Of a stretch of 64,000 bases of DNA, positions 1-8,132 are shown piece by piece. The notes beneath the pieces are model-generated. The model was not told the origin of the DNA. It did not search any database and saw only the letters and a list, made by a program, of their open reading frames with translations. The translations under genes were made by a program, and so were the position numbers. Origin of the DNA: JAOUEA01 sp963825635 (lineage in GTDB: Bacteria > Actinomycetota > UBA4738 > HRBIN12). The stretch covers positions 434,001 through 498,000 of the forward strand of contig CAWGTU010000003.1 of assembly GCA_963825635.1 (NCBI GenBank), given 5' to 3'. Position 1 is the first letter of the stretch; the number at the start of each line of letters is the position of its first letter.

Positions 1-1279
1 ACAGGCCGACCTGGTCGCCGAGCAGGAACTCGTTCGGACTGAAGGAGCTGAGCAGCGCCATCACCTCGCCCCAGAAGCCGGCGAGTCCCGGCAACCCCAG
101 CGAGGCGATCGCGACGAACGCGAACACGCCGCCGAGCTTCGGCATCGTCTGCAGCATGCCGCCGCCGATCCTCGCGATCTCGCGCGTGTGGTAGCGGTCG
201 TAGATCGACCCGACGCAGAAGAAGAGCATGCCGGTGATCACGCCGTGGGCGACCATGCCGAAGATCGCGGCCTGGATGCCGATCTCCGTGAGCGTCGCGA
301 TGCCGAGCATCACGAAGCCCATGTGCCCCACCGACGAGAACGCGATCAGCCGCTTCAGGTCCTTCTGCGCCAGACAGGCCAGGGCCGCGTAGACGATCGC
401 GATCGCGGCGAGGGCTCCGATCCACGGCGCGTACTTCTGAGCGCCGTAGGGCATGAACGGGATCGCGATCCGGATGAACCCGTACGTGCCCATCTTCAGC
501 ATGATGCCGGCCAGCAGCACCGACCCGATCGTCGGCGCCTCGGTGTGCGCGTCGGGGAGCCACGTGTGGAACGGCCACATCGGCACCTTCACCGCGAAGC
601 CGAGGGCGACGGCGCCGAACACGACCAGCTGGAACGTGTTGCTGAATCCCCCGGCCAGGCCGTAGTCGCGCAGCACGACCATGTCGAACGTGTGCGGGTC
701 GGGGCCCTGGAAGTACATCGCGAGGAAGCCGAGCAACATGAAGATCGACCCGAACAGCGTGTACAGGAAGAACTTGATCGAGGCGTACTCGCGGTTCGCC
801 GATCCCCACACCGCGATCAGGAAGTACATGGGCACCAGGACCAGCTCCCAGAACACGAAGAACAGGATCAGGTCGAACGCGATGAACGTTCCCGCCATGC
901 CGGTCTCGAGCAGCAGCATCAGGGCCAGGAACGCCTTCGTGCGGCCGGGGTCGGGCACGTAGCGCCAGGTGTAGATCGCGCAGAGGAAGGACAGCAGGAA
1001 CGTCAGCACGTACAGCGGCAGCGAGATGCCGTCGATGCCGACGTGGTAGCGCACGCCGATCGCGCTGATCCAGTTCACGTCGAGCACGTACTGCAGGCCG
1101 TCGGTGCCGTAGTCGAACCCCACCGTGATCGCGACGGCGAGCACGAGGGCGGCCCCCGTGAAGACGATGCCGAGCGCTCGGATCGCGCGATCCTTGTCCC
1201 GCGGCATCGCAAGGATCACCAGCGCACCCACGATGGGCAGCAGCGTGGTGATCGTGATGGCCGAGTTCTCCCAGGTCAT
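1..1279 (-). CDS. nuoM: NADH-quinone oxidoreductase subunit M, second copy (partial, 3' end outside window)
   Basis: Antiporter-like proton-pumping membrane subunit of complex I. The 426 residues present cover most of a roughly 500-residue NuoM; the C-terminus runs off the left edge. Visible NuoM signatures are the helix-5 acidic segment FWELVLVPMYF and the stretch KVPMWPFHTWLPDAHTEAPT, with a conserved lysine before MWPFHTWLPD. The ATG at 1279 is preceded by GGAGG at normal spacing and lies 19 bases after the nuoL stop. It is the last visible gene of the reduced second nuo cluster, and nuoN presumably follows outside the window. Assignment is firm; the copy number is discussed in the findings. 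Confidence 0.93.
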   Translation of the reverse strand, partial: MTWENSAITITTLLPIVGALVILAMPRDKDRAIRALGIVFTGAALVLAVAITVGFDYGTDGLQYVLDVNWISAIGVRYHVGIDGISLPLYVLTFLLSFLCAIYTWRYVPDPGRTKAFLALMLLLETGMAGTFIAFDLILFFVFWELVLVPMYFLIAVWGSANREYASIKFFLYTLFGSIFMLLGFLAMYFQGPDPHTFDMVVLRDYGLAGGFSNTFQLVVFGAVALGFAVKVPMWPFHTWLPDAHTEAPTIGSVLLAGIMLKMGTYGFIRIAIPFMPYGAQKYAPWIGALAAIAIVYAALACLAQKDLKRLIAFSSVGHMGFVMLGIATLTEIGIQAAIFGMVAHGVITGMLFFCVGSIYDRYHTREIARIGGGMLQTMPKLGGVFAFVAIASLGLPGLAGFWGEVMALLSSFSPNEFLLGDQVGL

Positions 1280-1298
1280 GTGGCCTCCACGCTTCCTC

Positions 1299-3296
1299 TC
1301 AGACGAGCTCGATGAAGACGACGGCCAACGCGATCACGCCGACGAACAGCGCGACGGCGTACCACTGCACGTTGCCCGTCTGCAGGTGCTTCAGGACGTT
1401 GCCGGTCTTGCCGGCGCCTTCGCCGGCACCGTTGACGATGCCGTCGATCACGGTTCGGTCGAACCACGCGATCACCTGTGCGAAGGCCCTGGTGACCGTT
1501 GCCGCACCGTTCACGATGCCGTCGAGCACGACCTGGTTGAACCAGTTGACGCTCGACGACCACGTGTCGCGCACCGGGAGGACGATCGCCCGCATGTAGA
1601 AGGCGTCGATGTAGTAGCGGTTCTGGAACACGTTCCAGAGGGGACCCATGGGCGCCTGCAGTGGGTCTTGCGCTTTCCGCTCCTTGTACAGGGCGTACCC
1701 CGCGAACAGCCCGAGCAGGGCGCCGGCCGTCGACAGCAGCGCGATCCACGGCACGAACACGGCCTCGTGGACCTCCTCGTAGAAGACCCACTGCCCGAAG
1801 ACGGCGCCGAGCTGCGGCGACCCCAGCAGGCCGACGCCGATCGTCGCCGCGGCGAGCGCGACGAGCGGACCGGTCATCGTCGCCGGCGACTCGTGCGGGT
1901 GCGCGTGACCCTTGTACTCCCCGAAGAACGTGAGCAGGACCATGCGCATCGTGTAGAAGGCGGTGATCACGGCGGTGATCAGGAAGACGACGAACAGCCA
2001 GTAGACGTGCTCCTCCTCGGCGACGACGAGCAGCTCGTCCTTCGACCAGAACCCGGCGAGCGGGAAGATGCCCGCGAGGGCGAGCGAGCCGATCAGCATC
2101 GTCCAGAACGTGACCGGCATCGACTTCCGCAGTCCGCCCATGTCGCTCATGTTGTTCGAGTGCACCGCGTGGATCACCGATCCGGCGCCGAGGAACAGCA
2201 GCGCCTTGAAGAACGCGTGGGTGAACAGGTGGAAGAACCCGGCCGTGAGCCCGAGCTCGCCGAGCGAGAGGCCCGCGACCATGTACGCGAGCTGTGAGAG
2301 CGTCGAGTAGGCCAGCACGCGCTTGATGTCGTCCTGCACGATCGCGAGCAGCGCGGCGCCGAGCGCGGTGATCGCCGCGACGATGCTGACGGTCGTGAGC
2401 ACCCACTGTTCGGCCTCCAGGAAGATCTCGAAGAGCCGGCCGATCAGGTACACGCCGGCGGCCACCATCGTGGCCGCGTGGATCAGGGCCGAGACCGGCG
2501 TCGGGCCGGCCATCGCGTCGGGCAGCCACACGTGCAGCGGGAACTGCGCCGACTTCCCGACGGTGCCGCCGAACAGCAGGATCGCGGCCATCGAGATGAA
2601 CAGCGGGGAGACCTCGCCGAGGCCGAGCTCGTGGGTGATCTCGCCGATGTTCGTGGACGTGAACCCGGTGAGGGCGATCAGCATGATGATGCCGAACATG
2701 AACGGGATGTCGCCGACGCGGGTCGTGATGAACGCCTTGATCGCGGCGTTGGAGTTCTCCTTGACCTCCCACCAGTGGCCGATCAGCAGGTAGGAGCAGA
2801 CGCCCATGATCTCCCAGCCGACGAGCAGCTGGATCACGTTGTTCGAGACGACCACCGTGAGCATCGCGGCGGTGAACAGCGACAGCACGACGTAGAACCA
2901 GGTGAAGCGCTCGTCGCCGTGCATGTACCCGAGCGAGTAGACGTGCACGCAGAGCGAGATCGACGTGACGACCACGAGCATGATGCCGGTGAGGCCGTCG
3001 ACGAGGATGCCGAGCTCCAGGTGCAGCGGGCCGATCGTGAACCAGTCGATGCTCCCCTCGAACGGTCCGCCGCCCTCCACGAAGTGCCACAGGACCCCGA
3101 GCGAGAAGAGGAACGCCGCACCCACCGCCACGATGCCGTAGACGGCGCCCTTGCCGGGGGTGCGCCTGCCGAAGAAGAGGATCAGGGCCGCGGAGATCAG
3201 CGGCAGCACGACGACGACCCACGCGTGCTCCACGAACCAGAGCCCGTTCGTGGTGGCCTCGTAGACCACCTCACCCTCGGCGGCGAGCGCGTTCAC
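1299..3296 (-). CDS. nuoL: NADH-quinone oxidoreductase subunit L, second copy
   Basis: Largest antiporter-like subunit of complex I, about 665 residues with many membrane helices. Family motifs include GWEIMGVCSYLLIGHWW and FPLHVWLPDAMAGPTPVSAL. The C-terminal region carries the long lateral-helix extension, then a final membrane helix. Two adjacent GTG codons are possible starts (3299 and 3296). I chose 3296 because it gives the GTGA overlap with the nuoK stop that recurs throughout this window. Odd feature: the C-terminal extension has two similar VLDGIVNG/VIDGIVNG segments about 25 residues apart. Confidence 0.95.
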   Translation of the reverse strand: MNALAAEGEVVYEATTNGLWFVEHAWVVVVLPLISAALILFFGRRTPGKGAVYGIVAVGAAFLFSLGVLWHFVEGGGPFEGSIDWFTIGPLHLELGILVDGLTGIMLVVVTSISLCVHVYSLGYMHGDERFTWFYVVLSLFTAAMLTVVVSNNVIQLLVGWEIMGVCSYLLIGHWWEVKENSNAAIKAFITTRVGDIPFMFGIIMLIALTGFTSTNIGEITHELGLGEVSPLFISMAAILLFGGTVGKSAQFPLHVWLPDAMAGPTPVSALIHAATMVAAGVYLIGRLFEIFLEAEQWVLTTVSIVAAITALGAALLAIVQDDIKRVLAYSTLSQLAYMVAGLSLGELGLTAGFFHLFTHAFFKALLFLGAGSVIHAVHSNNMSDMGGLRKSMPVTFWTMLIGSLALAGIFPLAGFWSKDELLVVAEEEHVYWLFVVFLITAVITAFYTMRMVLLTFFGEYKGHAHPHESPATMTGPLVALAAATIGVGLLGSPQLGAVFGQWVFYEEVHEAVFVPWIALLSTAGALLGLFAGYALYKERKAQDPLQAPMGPLWNVFQNRYYIDAFYMRAIVLPVRDTWSSSVNWFNQVVLDGIVNGAATVTRAFAQVIAWFDRTVIDGIVNGAGEGAGKTGNVLKHLQTGNVQWYAVALFVGVIALAVVFIELV

Positions 3297-3595
3297 CACT
3301 TGAGCAGGTTCACCTCGTCCACGTTGATCGACTCACGCGTGCGGAACAGCAAGATCACGATCGCGAGCCCGATGCCGACCTCGGCGGCGGCCACGGCGAT
3401 CACGAACAGCGCGAAGACCTGACCGGTCATCTGCTGCAACGACGCCGCGAAGGCCACCAGGTTCACGTTGACGGCGTTCAGCATCAGCTCGATCGCCATC
3501 AACACCATCACGGCGTTGCGGCGAGCCAGCACCCCGTAGACCCCGGCCGAGAACAGCAGGGCCGAGAACATCAAGACGAGCGGCAGCCTGATCAC
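3293..3595 (-). CDS. nuoK: NADH-quinone oxidoreductase subunit K, second copy
   Basis: Small MrpC-like membrane subunit of complex I, 100 residues with three predicted membrane helices. The NuoK motif ELMLNAVNVNLVAF carries the conserved glutamate of the second helix, and a second glutamate lies in the AAAEVGIGLAIVIL helix. It overlaps nuoJ by ATGA and nuoL by GTGA, so the three are probably translationally coupled. Length and motifs are normal for the family. Confidence 0.96.
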   Translation of the reverse strand: MIRLPLVLMFSALLFSAGVYGVLARRNAVMVLMAIELMLNAVNVNLVAFAASLQQMTGQVFALFVIAVAAAEVGIGLAIVILLFRTRESINVDEVNLLKW

Positions 3596-4095
3596 GAGGC
3601 GTCGTCCTTGCGCGCGAGCACGATCGCCCCGATCAGCGCGGCCAGCAGCAGGAACGAGACCGCCTCGAACGGCAGCACGTAGTTGCGGAAGATCGCCTCA
3701 CCGACGACGTCGGTGCTGCCCTGCACGGTCTCGAAGGCGACCGCGTCCTGCACCGGGAACGCCTCCTGGATCAGGAAGACGAGGCCCGCGAACACCCCGA
3801 CCCCGACGAGCGCGCCGATGCCGCGCTGCTGGTTGTCCAGCGTGTCGCGTCCGATCGGCGCCTTCGTGAGCATCAGGCCGAACAGGAACAGGATCACGAT
3901 CGCGCCGACGTAGATCAGGATCTGGACCCACGCGACGAACTCGGCGCCCAGCAGCAGGTAGACACCCGCCACCGAGAGCAGCGAGACCACGAGGTAGAGA
4001 GCGGCGTGTACGACGTTGCGCGCCGTGACGACGGCGATCGCCGAGAGGCCGCCGACCACGGCGAACACGAGGAACGCGTACTCCTGCGCGCTCAC
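3592..4095 (-). CDS. nuoJ: NADH-quinone oxidoreductase subunit J, second copy
   Basis: Membrane subunit J of complex I, 167 residues with five hydrophobic segments. The third-helix region VAWVQILIYVGAIVILFLFG matches the conserved NuoJ pi-bulge helix. It has four-base overlaps on both sides, with nuoI upstream and nuoK downstream. It is shorter than the nuoJ of the complete cluster (206 residues) because it lacks the extended C-terminal tail, which is within normal variation. Confidence 0.95.
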   Translation of the reverse strand: MSAQEYAFLVFAVVGGLSAIAVVTARNVVHAALYLVVSLLSVAGVYLLLGAEFVAWVQILIYVGAIVILFLFGLMLTKAPIGRDTLDNQQRGIGALVGVGVFAGLVFLIQEAFPVQDAVAFETVQGSTDVVGEAIFRNYVLPFEAVSFLLLAALIGAIVLARKDDAS

Positions 4096-4637
4096 GAGGT
4101 TCCTCCTGCGGCTGCTTCAGCGCTACCGCCTTCGGTTGCTTCAGCGCCGTCCTCGAGCGCGGGCGGGGGCAGCACCGTGTAGGTCCACTCCTCGAGCCGC
4201 TCCTTCTCGTGCGTGAGCAGGTCGATCTCGTACTCCGCGTACTCGAACTCGGGGCTCCAGAACAAGGCGTCGAACGGGCAGACCTCGACGCAGATGCCGC
4301 AATACATGCAGAGCGCGTAGTCGATCGCGAACCGGTCGAGCACCTTCATCGAGCGGCCTCGACCACCGCCGGCCGGCTCGTGCGTCTCCTTGTGGGCGTC
4401 GATGTAGATGCACCAGTCGGGGCACTCGCGCGAGCACTTGTAGCAGACCGTGCAGTTCTCCTGCTTCAGGGCGATCACGCCGCGCGTCCGCGCGGGCAGG
4501 TCGGGCTTCACGTGCGGGTACTGCACCGTGACGGCCGGTCGCAGCATCGTCTTCAGCGTGACGCCGAGGCCCTTGAGCAGGCCCTGACCCACGCCGGACT
4601 CCGGCTGGTCCTCGTGGGCGGTCGTGTCGATGGCCAC
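4092..4637 (-). CDS. nuoI: NADH-quinone oxidoreductase subunit I, second copy (two 4Fe-4S)
   Basis: Peripheral-arm ferredoxin-like subunit that carries clusters N6a/N6b. Two CxxCxxCxxxCP motifs are visible: CTVCYKCSRECP near residue 50 and CMYCGICVEVCP near residue 105. The 181-residue product has an acidic, alanine-rich C-terminal tail. The first motif has an additional nearby cysteine (CPDWC). In a normal complex I this subunit receives electrons from NuoG and passes them to NuoB, but no NuoG is encoded in this cluster, so its electron source is open. It overlaps nuoJ by four bases. Confidence 0.95.
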   Translation of the reverse strand: MAIDTTAHEDQPESGVGQGLLKGLGVTLKTMLRPAVTVQYPHVKPDLPARTRGVIALKQENCTVCYKCSRECPDWCIYIDAHKETHEPAGGGRGRSMKVLDRFAIDYALCMYCGICVEVCPFDALFWSPEFEYAEYEIDLLTHEKERLEEWTYTVLPPPALEDGAEATEGGSAEAAAGGTS

Positions 4638-4657
4638 GCGTCAGTCGTCCTTGTCCG

Positions 4658-5671
4658 TCAGAACGCGACCTTGAAGACGGCCGCGCCCAGGATCCACACG
4701 AGCGAGATGGGGATGAGCGTGAGCCACGCGAACCGCTGCAGCTGGTCCTCGCGGAGTCGAGGGTAGGTGGCCCGGAGCCAGATGATGAAGAACGAGAGGA
4801 TGGCGATCTTGCCCGCCATCCAGATCGGGTCGGGAAGCGGGATGCCCGGCAGGCCCTGGTACCCACCGAGGAAGAGCACGGCCGCGATGCCCGACAGGGC
4901 GACGATGCCCGCATACTCCGCGAGCAGGAAGAACGCGAACTTCAGGCCCCCGTACTCGGTGTACGCGCCGAAGATGATCTCGGAGTCGGCGATCGGCATG
5001 TCGAACGGCGTGCGGCTCAACTCGGCGAGGGACGCGACCAGGAAGATGAGGAAGAGCGGGAAGAGCGGGATCACGTACCACATCGACTCCTGCGCCTCGA
5101 CGATGCCGACCATCGAGGTGACCCCCGAGAGCATCACGACGCCGGCGGCGGCGAGCACGAGCGGCAGCTCGTAGGCGATCAGCTGCGCGGCGGCGCGCAG
5201 GGCGCCGATCAACGAGAACTTGTTGGCGCTCGACCACCCGGCCATCAGCACCCCGATCACCGAGACGCTCGACATCGCCATCACGAAGAAGATGCCGATG
5301 TCGAGGTCGAGGGCGAACAGCGAGTCGCTGAACGGCAGCACGACGAGGATCGCGATGTAGGGCACCATCGCCACGGCGGGGGCGAGGGTGAAGATCGTGC
5401 GATCGGCAGCCTCGGGCACGACGTTCTCCTTCTGGATGAACTTCACGCCGTCGGCGATCAGCTGCGCCCACCCGTGGAACACGCCGGCCTCCATCGGACC
5501 CATGCGCGACTGCATGTGCGCCAGCACCTTGTGCTCGGCGTAGCCGACCACGAGCGGTACGACGAGGAAGAAGGCCATCACGAGCACCGTCTTCAGGATC
5601 AGCGCCACCCAGAAGTTCGACGACAGGTCGTCGATGAACGAGGTGCTCGCCTGCGCGAGGAGGTCGATCAC
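4658..5671 (-). CDS. nuoH: NADH-quinone oxidoreductase subunit H, second copy
   Basis: Membrane subunit H, which forms part of the quinone-binding chamber at the junction with the peripheral arm. It has 337 residues and eight or more membrane helices. Family signatures are GYAEHKVLAHMQSRMGPMEAG and the loop AELSRTPFDMPIADSEIIFG. A longer reading from 5707 adds an arginine-rich stretch inside nuoC; I chose the GTG at 5671 because it overlaps the nuoC stop as GTGA. nuoC is followed directly by nuoH here, leaving no room for a nuoD. Confidence 0.95.
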   Translation of the reverse strand: MIDLLAQASTSFIDDLSSNFWVALILKTVLVMAFFLVVPLVVGYAEHKVLAHMQSRMGPMEAGVFHGWAQLIADGVKFIQKENVVPEAADRTIFTLAPAVAMVPYIAILVVLPFSDSLFALDLDIGIFFVMAMSSVSVIGVLMAGWSSANKFSLIGALRAAAQLIAYELPLVLAAAGVVMLSGVTSMVGIVEAQESMWYVIPLFPLFLIFLVASLAELSRTPFDMPIADSEIIFGAYTEYGGLKFAFFLLAEYAGIVALSGIAAVLFLGGYQGLPGIPLPDPIWMAGKIAILSFFIIWLRATYPRLREDQLQRFAWLTLIPISLVWILGAAVFKVAF

Positions 5672-6189
5672 TCCTCGTCCTCCTCGCCTTCGACCGCGCC
5701 GGGCCACGGCTTGGCCTCACGGGTCATCAACGCGAAGTCCTTGCGGAGGGGGTGACCCTCGAACGGCTCGGAGAGCAGCAGCTTCACCGGCTGTGGGTGC
5801 CCCAGGAAGCGGATGCCGAACATCTCGGCGGTCTCGCGCTCGTGCCAGTCGCACGTCGCCCACAGGTCGCTCACGGTCGGAACGACGGCGTCGTCGTAGG
5901 GGACCACGACCTTCACCCGCACGTTGTGGTGGTGGGTCGTGGAGAACAGGTGCGTCACGACCTCGAACCCTCGCTCCTCGCCCCAGTCGACGCCCGAGGT
6001 GAAGTCGGCATAGTCACAGGCGAACTCCGGCTCGTCGCGCACGAACCGGCAGACGTCGTGGTACCGCTCGCGCGTCACGGTGACGACGGTGTGACCGTGC
6101 TGCTCGGCGGCGTCGACGATGTCGGCGCCGAACTGCGCCCGCAGCCGTGAGGTGGCCTCGTCAGGAGACAGCGGGCTGGACCGTTCCAC
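5668..6189 (-). CDS. nuoC: NADH-quinone oxidoreductase subunit C, second copy
   Basis: The 30-kDa subunit of the complex I peripheral arm, about 173 residues. The family signature is DWHERETAEMFGIRFLGHP, followed by a short acidic C-terminus. It is not a NuoCD fusion, since it ends after the NuoC domain. The start is uncertain: a GTG at 6189 (29-base overlap with nuoB) is preferred over the longer reading from 6213, which lies deeper in nuoB. A NuoD partner is missing from this cluster and would have to come from elsewhere, for example from the complete cluster downstream in sequence coordinates. Confidence 0.93.
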   Translation of the reverse strand: MERSSPLSPDEATSRLRAQFGADIVDAAEQHGHTVVTVTRERYHDVCRFVRDEPEFACDYADFTSGVDWGEERGFEVVTHLFSTTHHHNVRVKVVVPYDDAVVPTVSDLWATCDWHERETAEMFGIRFLGHPQPVKLLLSEPFEGHPLRKDFALMTREAKPWPGAVEGEEDEE

Positions 6190-6670
6190 CGAACTTCTCC
6201 GCGATGTCCTCATCCTTGATCTTGCGCTGCAACTCGATGATGCCGTGCAGCAGCGCCTCAGGACGCGGCGGGCACCCCGGCACGTAGACGTCGATCGGCA
6301 CGATCTGGTCGACGCCCTTCGTCACCGAGTAGCTGTCCCAGTAGGGGCCGCCGCAGTTCGAACACGAGCCGAAGGAGATCACGTACTTCGGGTCGGGCAT
6401 CTGTTCGTACACGCGCTTGAGCGCCGGCGCCATCTTGTCTGTCAGGGTCCCGGCCACGACGAGCAGGTCGGCCTGACGGGGTCCGTGGGCGGTCGGGATC
6501 ACGCCGAGCCGGATGAAGTCGTTCTTGGCGGTGGAGGCGGCGATGAACTCGATCGCACAGCACGCGAGACCGAAGTTCATGACCCACAGGGAGTAGCGGC
6601 GTCCCCAGTTGAGGATGAACTTCACGGGCTGGATCCTCGGCAGTGAGGTCTTCTCGGTGATCAGGCCCAC
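6161..6670 (-). CDS. nuoB: NADH-quinone oxidoreductase subunit B, second copy
   Basis: Subunit carrying cluster N2, the last iron-sulfur centre before quinone. The four expected ligands are visible: the adjacent pair in FGLACCAIEF, a cysteine in FGSCSNCGG and one in VPGCPPRPEAL. The CSNCGG segment has one more cysteine than the paralogous NuoB in the complete cluster (VCASAGG). A long upstream in-frame extension is a shadow of nuoA; the GTG at 6670, ten bases inside nuoA, is the first plausible start and gives 169 residues, normal for NuoB. Confidence 0.95.
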   Translation of the reverse strand: MGLITEKTSLPRIQPVKFILNWGRRYSLWVMNFGLACCAIEFIAASTAKNDFIRLGVIPTAHGPRQADLLVVAGTLTDKMAPALKRVYEQMPDPKYVISFGSCSNCGGPYWDSYSVTKGVDQIVPIDVYVPGCPPRPEALLHGIIELQRKIKDEDIAEKFGGTVQPAVS

Positions 6671-7026
6671 CGCAGGACCCCCTTGCGCCACGCGTACAGC
6701 AGGCCGACGGCCAGGATCGCGATGAAGATCGCCATCTCGACCACGGCCGCGTAGCCGATGTCTTCGAGCACCCGTGCCCAGGGGAACAGGAACACGCTCT
6801 CGACGTCGAAGATCACGAAGAGGAACCCGTACACGTAGTAGCGCACGTGGCTCTGGGACCAGCCCTGCCCCACCGGATCGATGCCGCACTCGTAGGTGGT
6901 GAGCTTCTCGCGGTTGGGTTTGCTGGGGCCCACCAACCGAGCCGTCGTGAAGGCCACGGCGACCAGCAGCGCACCTGCGGCCAGGACCGCCAGCACGACT
7001 CCGTATGAGGCGTAGTAATCGCTCAT
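6661..7026 (-). CDS. nuoA: NADH-quinone oxidoreductase subunit A, second copy
   Basis: Three-helix membrane subunit A of complex I, 121 residues. The conserved loop TTYECGIDPVGQ contains the diagnostic cysteine, and FLFVIFDVESVFLFPWA is the conserved second-helix acidic segment. The ATG at 7026 heads the second nuo cluster and is separated from the polyprenyl synthase by a 73-base gap that contains a TAGGAT -10-like element. The cluster may therefore have its own promoter in addition to read-through. Confidence 0.96.
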   Translation of the reverse strand: MSDYYASYGVVLAVLAAGALLVAVAFTTARLVGPSKPNREKLTTYECGIDPVGQGWSQSHVRYYVYGFLFVIFDVESVFLFPWARVLEDIGYAAVVEMAIFIAILAVGLLYAWRKGVLRWA

Positions 7027-7054
7027 GACAGTGGAAGGCTCCTCGGGCGCCCGT

Positions 7055-7060
7055 ATCCTA
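7055..7060 (-). promoter_or_regulatory. Putative -10 element for the second nuo cluster
   Basis: TAGGAT read on the minus strand, about 29 bases upstream of the nuoA ATG. The same hexamer lies in front of the other nuoA. No convincing -35 was seen. The rest of the 73-base gap shows a GGGCGCCC palindrome but no clear terminator. Confidence 0.4.
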
Positions 7061-7099
7061 GCAGCGCCTCCTCTCGCCCCTGCACGGGTTCACGACCCC

Positions 7100-8110
7100 T
7101 CACGTGGCCTCCGCCCCGCACCGCACCGCCAGGAACTTCGCGAGCTGGATCAACGCGTGCCGCGACGCCCCGTCGGGCAGTCGCTCGGCGAGCTGCGTGG
7201 CCCGCCGGACCTCGTCGGTCACGGCGGCGCGCGCCGCGTCGACCGACCCTCCTGCCCGCACGATCTCGAGCGCACGGTCGAGCATCTCCCCGTCCGGCGA
7301 GCCGTGCGACAGGATGCGCGCGAGCTCCTCTCGGTGCTCGTCGCGCGCCAGCGCATGCAGCACCGGCAGCGTGTAGACACCCTCCCGTAGGTCCTGACCG
7401 GGTTCCTTCCCGAGCTCCATCTGCGACGACGTGATGTCCATGATGTCGTCGGAGAGCTGATAGGCCATGCCGAGGGCACCGCCGAACTCCTCGAGCACGT
7501 CGATGTGATCGGGCTCGGCATCGGAGAGCATGCCCCCGAGGCGGCACGAGGTGCCGATCAGCGACGCGGTCTTGCGGCGGATGATCTCGAGGTAGTCCGA
7601 GATCTCCTGCTCGACCTTCGCCGAGCTCGAGACCTCGCGGATCTGCCCGTCGCAGAGCACCGCGATCGTGCGGGCGAGGAGCCGGCAGACGTCGGTGCCG
7701 AGATCGGTCGAGATCTCCGATGCCCGCGCGAAGAGGTAGTCGCCGGTGAGGATCGCGACCGTGTTGTCCCAGCGGACGTTCGCGCTCGGCGCGCCACGGC
7801 GGGCATCGGCCTCGTCGATCACGTCGTCGTGGTACAGCGTCGCGAGGTGCACGAGCTCGATCGAGACCGAGCCGGGCACGAGCCGCGGGTCTCCCGGGTC
7901 GCCGAAGTAGCCGGCCAACAGCACCAGCATCGCGCGGAACCGCTTCCCGCCCGCGGCGATCAGGTACGACGAGGTCTCGGTCAGCATGCCCGAGGCCTCG
8001 ATCTGCACCGACTTCTCGAGCGCCTCCTCGACCTGGTCCAGGCGCGTGCGCACCTCGGACTCGAGCGTCGCGTCGGGCGGTTCCAGCCCGGGTATCACCC
8101 GGCGACTCAT
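7100..8110 (-). CDS. Long-chain polyprenyl diphosphate synthase (menaquinone side chain, heptaprenyl/octaprenyl type)
   Basis: Trans-prenyltransferase that elongates allylic diphosphates with IPP; in a menaquinone organism the product probably supplies the quinone tail. The 336-residue protein has the all-helical prenyl synthase motifs GGKRFRAML, the first aspartate motif LYHDDVIDEADARRG and the second SDDIMD. It sits between nuoN of the complete cluster and nuoA of the reduced one, on the same strand, with AGGAGG before the ATG. The location ties quinone-tail synthesis to complex I expression. Exact chain length cannot be read from the sequence. Confidence 0.92.
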   Translation of the reverse strand: MSRRVIPGLEPPDATLESEVRTRLDQVEEALEKSVQIEASGMLTETSSYLIAAGGKRFRAMLVLLAGYFGDPGDPRLVPGSVSIELVHLATLYHDDVIDEADARRGAPSANVRWDNTVAILTGDYLFARASEISTDLGTDVCRLLARTIAVLCDGQIREVSSSAKVEQEISDYLEIIRRKTASLIGTSCRLGGMLSDAEPDHIDVLEEFGGALGMAYQLSDDIMDITSSQMELGKEPGQDLREGVYTLPVLHALARDEHREELARILSHGSPDGEMLDRALEIVRAGGSVDAARAAVTDEVRRATQLAERLPDGASRHALIQLAKFLAVRCGAEAT

Positions 8111-8132
8111 CGGCCGTCCTCCTCGCTGTCGA

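Noticed and set aside
5668..6213. A NuoCD fusion that would supply NuoD to the second cluster
   Set aside because: The protein ends after the NuoC domain and nuoH follows immediately.
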